NCBI GenBank assembly: GCA_902776275.1
Contig: CACYPI010000004.1
Location: 1 to 64,000, forward strand
DNA from: an uncultured Aeromonadales bacterium
GTDB taxonomy: Bacteria > Pseudomonadota > Gammaproteobacteria > Enterobacterales > Succinivibrionaceae
Direction: 5' to 3'
Length of the DNA: 64,000 nt
Shown: piece after piece, positions 44,758-53,686 of the stretch
Layout of the letters: each line of letters starts with the position of its first letter
Position numbering within the stretch: position 1 is the first letter of the stretch
Translations under genes and position numbers: made by a program
The notes under the pieces: model-generated
Databases searched by the model: none
What the model was told of the DNA's origin: nothing
The model's input: the letters and a program-made list of their open reading frames with translations, nothing else

Positions 44758-45216
44758 TCAGATGGTGAATTGGACGCTCAGCAGGCGTTCAAATATGAAA
44801 TAGAGCAGCCCCAGGATCACCGCGGAGAAGATGAGGTTGAACTTCCAGGTCCTTCCGAACGCGAAGTTGTAGAGCAGGCACAGCGCCGCCACTCCGACAT
44901 AGAAATTCAGGAAGTACCACAGCGCCATGAACAGGATGAACACGGCGGTTACGAAAGCGATGAGCTTGCCGTTTGACAGCTGCTCGGGATCGGTGCCGAA
45001 GAAGTCCACCGAGCCTTTCTTTACTGCCTCGATGGCGATCCACAGCCCGAAGAAAATGCTGAAGACAGCGCACAGCGCAGGGAAGAACCCGGGCCCGGGC
45101 CCCGGCACGGCCGCCTTTCCCGAAATGCCAAGCGACACGCCTCCTGCGAGGAAGGCCAGCCCGGCCACCACGAAGCACAAGCCGACAATGATGTCGCCCT
45201 TGGATTTGCGTTCCAT
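44758..45216 (-). CDS. tctB: TTT transporter small membrane subunit (TctB)
   Basis: This is a 152-residue TctB-family protein with four helices, including DIIVGLCFVVAGLAFLAGGV and FVTAVFILFMALWYFLNFYV. The motif PGPGPGFFPALCAVFSIFFG just after the first helix is characteristic of TctB. A GGGGG tract precedes its ATG. Confidence 0.9.
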   Translation of the reverse strand: MERKSKGDIIVGLCFVVAGLAFLAGGVSLGISGKAAVPGPGPGFFPALCAVFSIFFGLWIAIEAVKKGSVDFFGTDPEQLSNGKLIAFVTAVFILFMALWYFLNFYVGVAALCLLYNFAFGRTWKFNLIFSAVILGLLYFIFERLLSVQFTI

Positions 45217-45250
45217 CTATCCCCCTTAAGTACTGGAAGGTTCCAAATCA

Positions 45251-45273
45251 AGGCGGCGCCTTTGGGCGCCGCC
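45251..45273 (-). terminator. Hairpin between tctC and tctB (probable attenuator)
   Basis: GGCGGCGCC and GGCGCCGCC pair over a CAAA loop directly after the tctC stop, followed on the minus strand by TTGATTT. Confidence 0.75.
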
Positions 45274-45288
45274 TGTGCATTCAAGCGA

Positions 45289-46266
45289 TTACTTCTTGAT
45301 GAGCTTGGGGATCAGGACCTTGTAGGACTCAAGCTGGGACTTGGCGAACTTGTCCATCTCCTTGCCGTTCAAGTAGGCGTACTCGAAGCCGCGCTGCGCG
45401 AGCAGGTCCTTCAGGGCCTGGCTCTGGGCGACCTTGGCCGAGGCGTCGTCGAGGATCTTCACGACATCCGCAGGAGTCCCCTTGGGCACCGCGAAGCCGC
45501 CCCAGCCCATGGCGCTGACGTCGTAGCCAAGCTCCTTGGAGGTCTTGACGTCAGGCACCACTGAGGAGCGCTTGTCGCCCAGGACCGCAAGGACCTTGAA
45601 CTGGCCGGAGTCAACGTTGCTCTTGACCTCGGACGGGGAGACGGCGACAGCATCGATGTTCTTGCCCAGGAGGGCGGCGACCGCAGGGGCGGCGCCGTCA
45701 AACGGCACATGGTTGAACTTCACGCCGGCCGCCTGCTCGAGGCTGGCTGCGGCCACGTTCCAAATCGAGCCAGGGCCGGAGTTGCCGACGGTGACCTTGC
45801 CCGGGTTCTCCTTGGCGTACTTGAGGAAGTCGTCCAGGGTGTTCCACTTGGCGTCCTTGGAGACCGTGATCGCGGCCGGAATGGTCATGATGCGGCAGAC
45901 AAAGGTGAAGTCATCCGAGGAGATGTCCGAAAGGCCCAGGGCCGAGATCATCGTGGACTCCACAGGCATGTACGACATGGTGTAGCCGTCGGGCCTGGAG
46001 TTCTTGACTGACTCGAGGCCGACTGCGCCGGAGGCGCCGGTCCTGTTCACCACCACCACGGGCTTGCCGAGCTGTTTTTCAAGTTCCTTGCCGTAGATGC
46101 GCGCCACGGTGTCGGAAGCCCCGCCAGGAGCGTAGGGCACCACGATCTGGATCTGCTTGCGCGGGAATTTTGCGGCGGCGCTGGCAGTGGTGCCTGCGGC
46201 GATGAATGAGACGGCGGCAGCCAGGGCGGCGGCCTTCGCGAACTTGCCAAACATGTGTCTAATCAT
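45289..46266 (-). CDS. tctC: TTT periplasmic substrate-binding protein (TctC/Bug family)
   Basis: This is a 325-residue periplasmic protein; the ATG at 46266 has GGAG eight bases upstream. The signal peptide ends near AAGTTASAAA. The Bug signature KQIQIVVPYAPGGASDTVAR and VVVVNRTGASGAVGLESVKN are followed by TVGNSGPGSIWNVAAASLEQ. It is the first gene of the operon, behind an IclR gene on the same strand. The ligand is likely a sugar acid or keto-deoxy acid, given the two aldolases downstream. Confidence 0.92.
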   Translation of the reverse strand: MIRHMFGKFAKAAALAAAVSFIAAGTTASAAAKFPRKQIQIVVPYAPGGASDTVARIYGKELEKQLGKPVVVVNRTGASGAVGLESVKNSRPDGYTMSYMPVESTMISALGLSDISSDDFTFVCRIMTIPAAITVSKDAKWNTLDDFLKYAKENPGKVTVGNSGPGSIWNVAAASLEQAAGVKFNHVPFDGAAPAVAALLGKNIDAVAVSPSEVKSNVDSGQFKVLAVLGDKRSSVVPDVKTSKELGYDVSAMGWGGFAVPKGTPADVVKILDDASAKVAQSQALKDLLAQRGFEYAYLNGKEMDKFAKSQLESYKVLIPKLIKK

Positions 46267-46366
46267 GATTTGTACTCCAATGGTTTTGTTTGAAATATTT
46301 GTTATTCAAATGATTATCAAAAATATCCAAATGCCTTTAGCAGATCCCTCCCATCAAGTCGATGTG

Positions 46367-47182
46367 TCAATTGCCTTGTGGCTCGTAAATCCTCTCGCCC
46401 TTGAACCCGAGCTTCCTTGAGATCTCCATGGCAGTTTCCATGACCTGCTTGGAGATGATCTCCTCTTTCCTCTGGTTCATCAGGCTGTAGATGCTCGCAA
46501 CGCTGATGGCGGCAACCGCGGCGCCGGTGTGGTCGCGGATCGCGCATCCAATGCAGAGCATGTTGGGGCCGTCCTCGCGGTTGTCCATCGTGTAGCCGCG
46601 GCTGCGGCTCTGGGCGGCGTCCTTGAGCACCTCGACGCCAGTCGTAAGCGACATCGGGGTGTTCACGGGATAGGGCTCGGGTCCCAGCAGATCCAAGACC
46701 TCGCCGTTTGAATGGGTGTAGAGCAGCGCCTTGCCAAGCGAGGTAGTGTGCAGGTAGCGCCTGCTCCCAAGCTTGGCCGTGGCCTTCACCACCGAATGAT
46801 CCTCGGCCCTGTCGAGGTAGACCACCATTCCATGATCCTCGATCCCCAGGAATACGGTGCCGCCCGAGGTGCGGTTGAGCTCCTGCAAATAGGGGCGGGC
46901 CGCGTCGGTGACGCCGATGCGCTCGACCACGCTCGAGCCTATCTCAAATGCCATGATGGAGAGGCCGTAGAGCTTGCCGCCCTCGCCTTTTGGCTCGACC
47001 ATGCCTTTTTCGATCATGGTGTGCAGGAGCTCGAAGGCGCTGCTCTTGGGGATCTTCATAAGCTCGCAGATGTCCTGCAGCGAGAGGTAGCGCCCGGCGT
47101 CGACGAACAGCTTCATCAGGTCGATGGTCCTGGCCACCGACTTGACCAGCTTCACATTGGCTTTTTGAAAAGTTCCGTTCAT
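46367..47182 (-). CDS. IclR-family transcriptional regulator
   Basis: This is a 271-residue regulator. The N-terminal winged helix (SVARTIDLMKLFVDAGRYLS, then LQDICELMKIPKSSAFELLH) and the C-terminal effector domain (YLHTTSLGKALLYTHSNGEV, RSRGYTMDNREDGPNMLCIG, AVAAISVASIYSLMNQRKEE) match the IclR fold. It lies 100 bases upstream of tctC on the same strand and most likely controls the TTT/aldolase operon and itself. GTTCACAT-type repeats upstream (47302-47346) are candidate binding sites. Confidence 0.93.
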   Translation of the reverse strand: MNGTFQKANVKLVKSVARTIDLMKLFVDAGRYLSLQDICELMKIPKSSAFELLHTMIEKGMVEPKGEGGKLYGLSIMAFEIGSSVVERIGVTDAARPYLQELNRTSGGTVFLGIEDHGMVVYLDRAEDHSVVKATAKLGSRRYLHTTSLGKALLYTHSNGEVLDLLGPEPYPVNTPMSLTTGVEVLKDAAQSRSRGYTMDNREDGPNMLCIGCAIRDHTGAAVAAISVASIYSLMNQRKEEIISKQVMETAMEISRKLGFKGERIYEPQGN

Positions 47183-47301
47183 GTATGTGTCCGAGCGTTG
47201 AAAACTTGCCCATCTGCGTGGCTGCCCACTTTTCCTTTTTAGGTCAAAGCGGACAGCTTTGCTCAGTTCGTTTTCAACTTAGCGAGGCAAGTCATGGTTT
47301 T

Positions 47302-47346
47302 GGTTCGCACCAGAAAATGGTTCACATGCGCGAACAGAGTTCACAT
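47302..47346. promoter_or_regulatory. Three GTTCRCA repeats upstream of iclR
   Basis: GGTTCGCAC (47302-47310), GGTTCACAT (47319-47327) and AGTTCACAT (47338-47346) are direct repeats at 17- and 19-base steps. The second continues to GCGCGAAC, making GTTC-N8-GAAC an inverted repeat; the third continues to TCATGAA. These look like operator sites, most likely for the IclR protein encoded about 120 bases away. Confidence 0.55.
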
Positions 47347-47424
47347 TCATGAATATGCAGTTTTAATCAGCACATGGAAATGCCTTAAGTCATTGCGGCA
47401 GGATGGTTTCGAGGGACGAAAAGC

Positions 47425-47454
47425 CCCGCAGCGCGAGATGTGGCGCGCTGCGGG
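47425..47454 (-). terminator. Long-stem hairpin, second terminator
   Basis: CCCGCAGCGCG and CGCGCTGCGGG form a perfect 11-bp stem; GCTTTTC follows on the minus strand. Confidence 0.7.
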
Positions 47455-47603
47455 ATAGGGGGTTGAAGTAAATGGATGTAAATATGGTTACTTAAAGACC
47501 GACGTAAAGGAAAGCTCGAGCGCGTTCAAGCACGCAATGCCGTTTCCGTGACCAGTGCCGTTAAAGGCGCGAGCAATCTGAAGTAAGAATGCGTGAAGTC
47601 CAA

Positions 47604-47638
47604 AGAAAAAAAGGCCCGGCAGCTTGACGCTCCGGGCT
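47604..47638 (-). terminator. Intrinsic terminator after the mannanase pseudogene
   Basis: On the minus strand GCCCGG and CCGGGC pair over a 12-base loop and are followed by CCTTTTTTTC. Confidence 0.8.
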
Positions 47639-47751
47639 AAATTGGCTTGTTTGCCATTTACTTCCCAGTCCGCAGCAAGGAACTACAAAAAACCGCGGCG
47701 GGAAGAACCTTTAAGTGCATGATGGCTCTTTTTTCTTATGCCACCCTTATC

Positions 47752-49791
47752 TCATTCGTAGATGGGCCTTAGGAACTCGATGTCGTCCACGTAGATCGGG
47801 CCATCGTACTTCATGTGGTCGGCGACGAAGCAGATGAAGAAGTCAGGCTTCTTGCCCTTAGCCGCATCTCCGACATCGATCTCAATTTTCGCTTTCCAGT
47901 AATCCTTTCCATTCAGCGAGGCTTTTTCAAGATCCTTGAACTGCTTGTGGAACTTATCCACGCCCAGCTTCACCCGGCCGTCGCCAAGCGCGGCATAAGG
48001 GCGGATCCCGCCTTCCGAAACGATTGCAAGAATATAAATAGTATAGTCCATTTTCTGGATGTTAGAGAACTTCTTGACACCCATGTTGCGGAATTTGATC
48101 TCCTCCCAATCATTGGCGCCGGAGAAGGAGCCGTTGAGCTTGAGCGCAGGCTCCCCGAGATCATTGGACACCTCAAGGGCGGGCGAGCCCCACTTGGCCT
48201 GCCAGGTCCCCTCGCTCTCCCAGCCGTCCAGGTCGTTTGAGAAGTCGTACTTGGCGGCAGCCTCGTAGCCATTGATCTTCTTGTCATGGGTGAACGAGAA
48301 CTTTGCCTTCACCTCGCCAGCCTTGGCAAACGTCGCGCTTGCCACCGCGTCAACCTTGCCGTAGCCGAGATCGGAGGTCCTCGCGTCAGCCTCCCACTAC
48401 CCATCCCCGTCGCCGTCCTTGAGATCGATGGTCTTGTTCGTCGAGAGCAGCCTCACTGAGACCTTGGAGACTGAGTCGCCCTTTGCAGGGTAGGGGAAGG
48501 TCGAGATCTTCACGCTGTCGCTGCCCACGGTCGAGCCTTCCTTCGGGGAGGCGATGTATAGCTCGCTTGAATCATGGTAAGGCAGTCCGCGGAACATCAG
48601 GCTGGCGTTCGTGAGGATTGCGTCGGTGGCCTTGCCGTCATGCAGCACGCGGAATCCGTCGTAGTCCGGGTAGAGGTTGCCGGGCTTGCCTGCCACCTGG
48701 GAAGTCAGGATCCAGAACATCGACCCGTCGATGCCGTTCTTGAAGGCTACGTCGTTCCACCTGCGGTAGATGAAGTCGCGGTTCTCAGGATCGTTGGCGC
48801 CGATGCCGTACTCCTCAAGCACCGCAGGCTTGCCTGCCGCATTGGCGGCCTTGGCGTGATCGATGATCCACTGCGTGCCCCACTTTTCCTCCTGCGGCTT
48901 GACCCAGGTAGACGGGTAGAGGTGGAAGGTGCCGTAGTTAACGTCAGGAAGCTCGATCAAGCGCTCCCAGTCCACGCTGGATTAGCCGTTGTAGGCCCAG
49001 TCGTCAGAGCCCTTGCGGTTGAAGAAGCCCTCGGAGCCGACCGCGATGAGCTGCCTGGGCGCGAGCTTGTGGATGTAGGATGACATGTCCTTGGCCCAGT
49101 TGACGATGGTGTTGCCGGTCTTGTCGGACTCGCAGCGCGGCTCGTTGGCAAGCTCCCAGGTCATGATCGCAGGCTCGTCCTTGTTCACGATCCCAGTGTA
49201 CTTGTTCTTGTGGTTGACCATGTGCTCGATGTGCTTCTTGTAGCACTCGATGATCTTCTTGTCGGTGTAGAAGGCCTCCTGGTGGGGCTTGTTGAACCAC
49301 TTGGCGTACTGCGGCATGCCGCCGAAGTCAGGCCAGTAGTTCGTGAGCACGACGACGACCCTGATCCCGCGCTTCTTGGCGCCGGCCACGGTGTAGTTCA
49401 GGCGCTCCCATGCGCTGTTCACTTCAGCCTTCTTATACACGCCAGGCTCGGGCTGCATGGAGTGGTCATGGCTCACGCCCTCCATGAAGCCCCAGACGCG
49501 GATGGTGTTAAGCCCCATCGCGGCGGCGTCATCGAGCACCGAGTCGATCATCTCGTTGGTGCCGTAGTGCATGTAGTAGTTGTTGGTGCCGGCGATTTTG
49601 AAGGGGGTGCCGTCCAGGAGCAGATCCTTGCCTTTCTGAGTGACAAAGGAGGTGATCTGGCCTGGAGGAGGAACCACGGGCTTTGCGGCGCTTGCATTGG
49701 ATCCTGATGAGGAGCTCTTGGTGCTGCTGCATGCGCAGGTAAGCGCGGCTGCCGCGATGGCGACGCATATGATGGTAGGCTTTGATTTCAT
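47752..49791 (-). pseudogene. GH5-type beta-mannanase lipoprotein with CBM, two in-frame stops
   Basis: One continuous frame of 679 codons is broken only by TAA (49000-48980 region, codon 270) and TAG (codon about 465). The ATG at 49791 opens a lipoprotein signal (MKSKPTIICVAIAAAALTC) with a lipid cysteine at 19 or 21, then a Ser-rich linker. The catalytic barrel shows IRVWGFMEG, VVVVLTNYW, the acid/base motif TWELANEPR (Glu217) and, after the first stop, the nucleophile motif PAVLEEYG. The C-terminal 190 residues (YDFSNDLDGWESEGTWQAKW onwards) resemble mannan-binding modules such as CBM27. The enzyme would sit on the cell surface and cut beta-mannan. Frame and codon use are otherwise intact, so inactivation looks recent. 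Confidence 0.82.
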
Positions 49792-49884
49792 GCTGTTTTG
49801 ATTTCCTGCCATTTCTTCTTATGCGGATTGTCCATTTGGCATGGGCTGCAGGATGTCGCATCCTGCCCACCTGAAGTTTATGTG

Positions 49885-49920
49885 ACAACGTTGCGATTCA
49901 TATCTTAACGTTACGATTTT
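49885..49920. promoter_or_regulatory. Two LacI-type operators upstream of the mannanase
   Basis: ACAACGTTGCGATT (49885-49898) and TTAACGTTACGATTTT (49905-49920) are centred on AACGTT exactly 20 bases apart. They match the box before the phosphomannomutase remnant at 31516. Confidence 0.65.
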
Positions 49921-50094
49921 GTGAAGAACCTCAAAAAGCGCATGCAAGCCGGGCAGGGCACTGGATGCACACACTGTACGGTTTTCGATACTCCGTATAG
50001 TGGAATATGTTATTTATTAAAGAAAAACCAATTTGCACGAAATTAACAATCTTGACGTTGTTCACAAAATGCGAAACACGGATTGCAAAAAGTT

Positions 50095-50110
50095 AAATCG
50101 TAACGTTATC
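50095..50110. promoter_or_regulatory. LacI-type operator upstream of the solute-binding protein
   Basis: AAATCGTAACGTTATC reads GATAACGTTACGATTT on the other strand, the same box as at 31516 and 49905. It lies about 70 bases before the start of the binding-protein pseudogene. The rest of 49792-50179 is AT-rich promoter sequence shared by the two divergent genes. Confidence 0.65.
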
Positions 50111-50179
50111 ATTTCAAACAGTGGGACGCGGGAAAAGCGCTCCACACAATCAAAAAGGCAATTAAGGAATTCTATTAAG

Positions 50180-51453
50180 ATGAACAAAGCCATCAAAAAC
50201 CCTGACTTGCGCGGCCCTCGCGGCTGCCGTCTCCCTTTGCGGTCAGCGCCCAGGCTTATGCCGGGGACGCCATCGAAGGCATCAATGCCTCCGAGGTGAA
50301 GGGCACCATCACCTACTACACCAACCGTACCGATCTGGTCCAGAACGGCACCTTCGACCGTTATGAGAAGGAGTTCAAGAAGCTCTATCCCAACGTCGAG
50401 AAGGTCAAGGTCATAGGATTCGCCGACTACCAGGGCGGCCTGCGCCCCCGCATGAACACCGGCGACTACGGTGACATCGTGCTGATCCTGCCTTCCGTCC
50501 CGTCCCAGCAGTACGCCAACTTCTACGAGCCGCTCAACGGCATGTACAAGCCCGATGACGTCTACTTCTACGACACCTGGGCCGACAAGGACAAGGTCTA
50601 CGGCATCTCGATGGGCAACTCCGTCGAAGGCCTCGTCTACAACAAGAAGGTCCTCGCCGACGCCGGCGTCTCGGTGCCCATCAAGACCGTGACCGAGTTC
50701 TTCGAGGCCTGCAAGAAGATCAAGGCCAAGGGCAAGATCCCGTTCTATGTCAACTTCGGCGCCCAGTGGCCGCTCCAGCAGTATGACAAGTACCCGCTGG
50801 TAATCGCTGGCGACGCGAACGTCTACGAGGACATGCTCAACCAGGACAAGGCCTTCTCCGGCGACACCGCCTACCACAAGTCCCTGGCCTTCTTGAAGAA
50901 GGTCATCACCTAGGGCTACACCGGGAAGGATCTGATGACCAACTCCTGGGAGGACTCCAAGAACACCTTCGCCAAGGGCAATGCCGGCATGTTCTACCTG
51001 GGCAACTGGGTCATCCCCCAGTTTGAGGAGCGCGGCGCCAAGTCCGAGGGCATCGGCTTCATGCCGATCCCGGGCGACGACTCCGGCGTGCTGAAGGCCC
51101 AGATGAACCACGACTGGGGCTACGCAATCTCCAAGTTCTCCAAGAACAAGGAGAACGCCCTGGCCTACCTCAAGTTCCTGCTTGAAAAGTCCGACTTCGA
51201 CAAGATCGCAGGCTTCATCCCGACCCTCGTGAAGAAGGAGCCGGCCGTGCCGCAGCTCAACGAGTACCTGGGCTACAAGCCTGAGATCATCACCACCCCT
51301 GTGAACTCCACCAAGTTCATCGAGGTCATCAACCGCTCCAAGATCGACTTCTATTCTGGCGGGTACATCCAGGGCGTCATGACCGCCTCCGACTTCGACG
51401 AGGCCTTGAAGAAGCTCGACGCCCGCTGGAACCGCGCCAGGGGAGGGAAGTAA
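50180..51453 (+). pseudogene. Family 1 extracellular sugar-binding protein, two frameshifts and an amber stop
   Basis: The ATG at 50180 begins MNKAIK. Removing one A from the A5 tract at about 50196 restores KTLTCAALAAAVSL, and removing one C from the CCC at about 50234 restores FAVSAQAYAGDAIEGINASE, a normal signal peptide. The mature frame then runs KGTITYYTNRTDLVQNGTFD to KKVIT, a TAG at 50911, and on in the same frame from GYTGKDL to RWNRARGGK. The body (YEPLNGMYKPDDVYFYDTWA, VEGLVYNKKVLADAGVSVPI, KGNAGMFYLGNWVIPQFEE) is typical of carbohydrate ABC binding proteins. No permease or ATPase partner is adjacent. It is divergent from the mannanase and shares its operator. Confidence 0.82.
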
Positions 51454-51504
51454 CTCAGACTGACGGCTTCATGAAATCCCTTTGAATCGCATGATTGCGA
51501 GCTT

Positions 51505-51539
51505 CCGGATCCGTAGCCCCAAAGCGGATCCGGCTTTTT
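51505..51539 (+). terminator. Intrinsic terminator after the binding-protein pseudogene
   Basis: CCGGATCCG and CGGATCCGG pair around an 11-base loop and are followed by CTTTTT. Confidence 0.85.
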
Positions 51540-51563
51540 AGCCTGGGGAAGTGCCCAAGCATC

Positions 51564-51597
51564 AAGCCCCGGAGGAGCGATCCTCCGGGGCTTTCTT
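51564..51597. terminator. Second strong terminator hairpin
   Basis: AAGCCCCGGAGGA and TCCTCCGGGGCTT form a 13-bp stem with a GCGA tetraloop, followed by TCTTG. Confidence 0.8.
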
Positions 51598-51701
51598 GCG
51601 CCCATCTCAAGCGCGTGCGCGCGATCACCGCTAAAGCGCCAAGGCTCATTTAGGATCACTCTTGCGGCAATGTCTGCCTGGATTCAAGGAGGAGAGACGG
51701 G

Positions 51702-52310
51702 ATGGCCATGACCGAGAAGGAAAAGATGCTCAAGGGCTTGCTCTATGACGCCAACAACGATCAGGAGCTTTGCGCCGAGCGCCTCGTTGCAGCCGACAAG
51801 TGCTTTGAGTACAACTCCCTCAAGCCCTCTGACAAGGAAGGGCGCGGGAGGATCATCAGGAAGCTCTTCAAGCGCACCGGCAGGAACTTCATGCTGATCT
51901 CGCCTTTCTACTGCGACTACGGCTCCAACATATCAATAGGCGAGAACTTCTTTTCAAACTACAACCTCGTGATCCTCGACCCGGTCGCGGTGACCTTCGG
52001 GGACAACGTCTTCATCGCCCCCAACTGCGGCTTCTACGCCGCAGGGCACCCCATCGACTTTGAAAGGCGCAACGCAGGGCTCGAGTACGCCTGGCCCATA
52101 ACCGTGGGCGACAACGTCTGGTTTGGCGGCGGCGTCCACGTTCTGCCGGGAGTCACCATCGGCAGCAATGTCGTGATCGGCGCAGGCAGCGTCGTGGTCC
52201 ATGACATCCCGTCCAACAGCGTCGCGGTCGGAAACCCCTGCAAGGTGATCCGTGCGATCACCGACGCGGATCTCAAGCGCGACTACGCGTGGCGCCCTCC
52301 TGTGGCTTGA
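51702..52310 (+). CDS. Sugar O-acetyltransferase (maltose acetyltransferase family)
   Basis: This 202-residue left-handed beta-helix acetyltransferase uses acetyl-CoA. The N-terminal maltose-acetyltransferase helix region (TEKEKMLKGLLYDANNDQEL) is followed by hexapeptide repeats (GSNISIGENFFSNYNLVILD, TFGDNVFIAPNCGFYAAGHP with the catalytic His, ITVGDNVWFGGGVHVLPGVT and IGAGSVVVHDIPSNSVAVGN). It acetylates sugars or galactosides of unknown identity; in E. coli such enzymes detoxify non-metabolised sugars. AGGAG precedes the ATG. Confidence 0.92.
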   Translation: MAMTEKEKMLKGLLYDANNDQELCAERLVAADKCFEYNSLKPSDKEGRGRIIRKLFKRTGRNFMLISPFYCDYGSNISIGENFFSNYNLVILDPVAVTFGDNVFIAPNCGFYAAGHPIDFERRNAGLEYAWPITVGDNVWFGGGVHVLPGVTIGSNVVIGAGSVVVHDIPSNSVAVGNPCKVIRAITDADLKRDYAWRPPVA

Positions 52311-52597
52311 GATGGAACAGCTCATCAGGTTTGAAAGAAAAGCGGGGTCTGCTGCTTGCAAGGTTTGCACCGCCTGATGCCGCAGGATGGCCTGGCAGCA
52401 AGGGGCAGGGTGGCAGACCTGATGAACAGGCCCGCTTCCAAATGCTGCAAGGCAGCAGAGCAGTGCTTGCGCAAACCTGATGGGCAGGATGGCGCAAGCC
52501 AAGTGAGCAGGGCGTCCCAAACCTGGCGGTCAAAATCAACAAACCAGGAAACAGAAGGCCCGGCGATCGCCGGGCCTTCATCGTCTTCAAGCCTTAA
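52311..52597. other. Convergent intergenic region
   Basis: Nothing is recognised until the palindromic terminator at 52555. Confidence 0.4.
52555..52578 (-). terminator. Perfect 24-base palindrome, asparaginase terminator
   Basis: AAGGCCCGGCGA is followed directly by its reverse complement TCGCCGGGCCTT, 20 bases after the asparaginase stop; CTGTTTCC follows on the minus strand. Confidence 0.7.
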
Positions 52598-53686
52598 TCA
52601 GTACTTGTCGAACATCTCCTGGATCTTCTTGGGATCGCTGGTCTGGGTCAGCGCCAGCTGGAGCAGGATGCGCGCCTTCTGCGGGTTCAAGTTGTCCGCG
52701 GTCACGCAGTCCTTCCACTGCTGCGCGGCATCGACGAAGCCGCTGCCGGTGCGGTTGGAGCGCACGACCACCACGCCTTTGGCGATGGCCTTCTCAAGTG
52801 CGGGGTAGGTGTCCTTGTGGATGGAGCCCATGCCCGAGCCGGCGCTCACGATGCCCTTGGCGCCGGCCGCGACCGCCGCGTCAGCCATCACGCCGTCGTC
52901 GCTCACATGGGTGTAGATGATGTCAACGCGCGGCAGCTTGTCGAGCTTTGAGACGTCAAACGGGGTCTTGGTGGTGTGCTCCCTCTCGACCTGCCTGTAG
53001 TAGCGCACCTTGCCGCCGGTGATCATGCCGACCGCGCCGACCTCAGGCGATGAGAAGGTCTGCAGCGAGGCGGTGTTGGTCTTGGTGTTGGCGCGGGCTG
53101 CGTTGATGGTGTCGTTGAGCGCCACCAGCACGCCGCGGCCCTTGGACTCAGGATCGGTTGCAACGCGCACGGCGTCCAGGAGGTTCATCGGGCCGTCAGC
53201 GGAGATCGCGGTGGCAGGGCGCATCGCGCCGACCATGACCACCGGCTTGTCGCTCTTCACTACGAGGTTCAGGAAGTAGGCGGTCTCCTCTAGCGTGTCG
53301 GTGCCGTGGGTTATGACGACGCCGGTCACGTCGTCGCGCTTTAGGAGCTCGTTGATGCGCTTTGCAAGCTTGAGCCAGATGTCCGTGGTCATGTCCTGCG
53401 AGCCGATGTTGGCGATCTGCTCGCCCTCGATCTTCGCGTAGTCCTTCATCCGGGGGACCGCGTCGATGAGCGTCTGGACGCCGAGGGCTCCTGCCTTGTA
53501 TCCGGTGGTCTGGGTTGCGGACTTGGCAGCGCCCGCGATGGTGCCGCCGGTTGCGAGGATGTAGACGGTGCCTTTAGCCTGCTGCTGCTCGGCGAAGGCT
53601 GCAGGGGAGGTGAGGGCGGCTGCGATGGGGGCGGTGATGATGGCGGTTGCCAGGGCGGCGGCTACGAGGGACTTTCTTAAGATCAT
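52598..53686 (-). CDS. ansB: Periplasmic L-asparaginase, type II
   Basis: This is a 362-residue enzyme hydrolysing L-asparagine to aspartate and ammonia in the periplasm. The signal peptide (MILRKSLVAAALATAIITAP, ending SPAAFA) is followed by the first catalytic threonine in VYILATGGTIAG, SQDMTTDIWLKLA, the second threonine-aspartate pair in VVITHGTDTLEETAYFL, and the lysine region KPVVMVGAMRPATAISADGP. In many anaerobic proteobacteria this enzyme feeds fumarate respiration through aspartate; that role is inferred. The neighbouring genes do not help. Confidence 0.95.
   Translation of the reverse strand: MILRKSLVAAALATAIITAPIAAALTSPAAFAEQQQAKGTVYILATGGTIAGAAKSATQTTGYKAGALGVQTLIDAVPRMKDYAKIEGEQIANIGSQDMTTDIWLKLAKRINELLKRDDVTGVVITHGTDTLEETAYFLNLVVKSDKPVVMVGAMRPATAISADGPMNLLDAVRVATDPESKGRGVLVALNDTINAARANTKTNTASLQTFSSPEVGAVGMITGGKVRYYRQVEREHTTKTPFDVSKLDKLPRVDIIYTHVSDDGVMADAAVAAGAKGIVSAGSGMGSIHKDTYPALEKAIAKGVVVVRSNRTGSGFVDAAQQWKDCVTADNLNPQKARILLQLALTQTSDPKKIQEMFDKY

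Larger units (their letters stand above)
47183..47751. other. Intergenic region with repeats and two terminators
   Basis: No gene is seen. The region holds the iclR control sequences at the low end and, at the high end, two terminators that close the minus-strand mannanase transcript. Confidence 0.5.

Noticed and set aside
31547-51453. Stop-codon reassignment to explain the interrupted genes
   Set aside because: TAA, TAG and TGA all interrupt genes here, frameshifts are also present, and the intact genes use all three stops normally. Decay is simpler.
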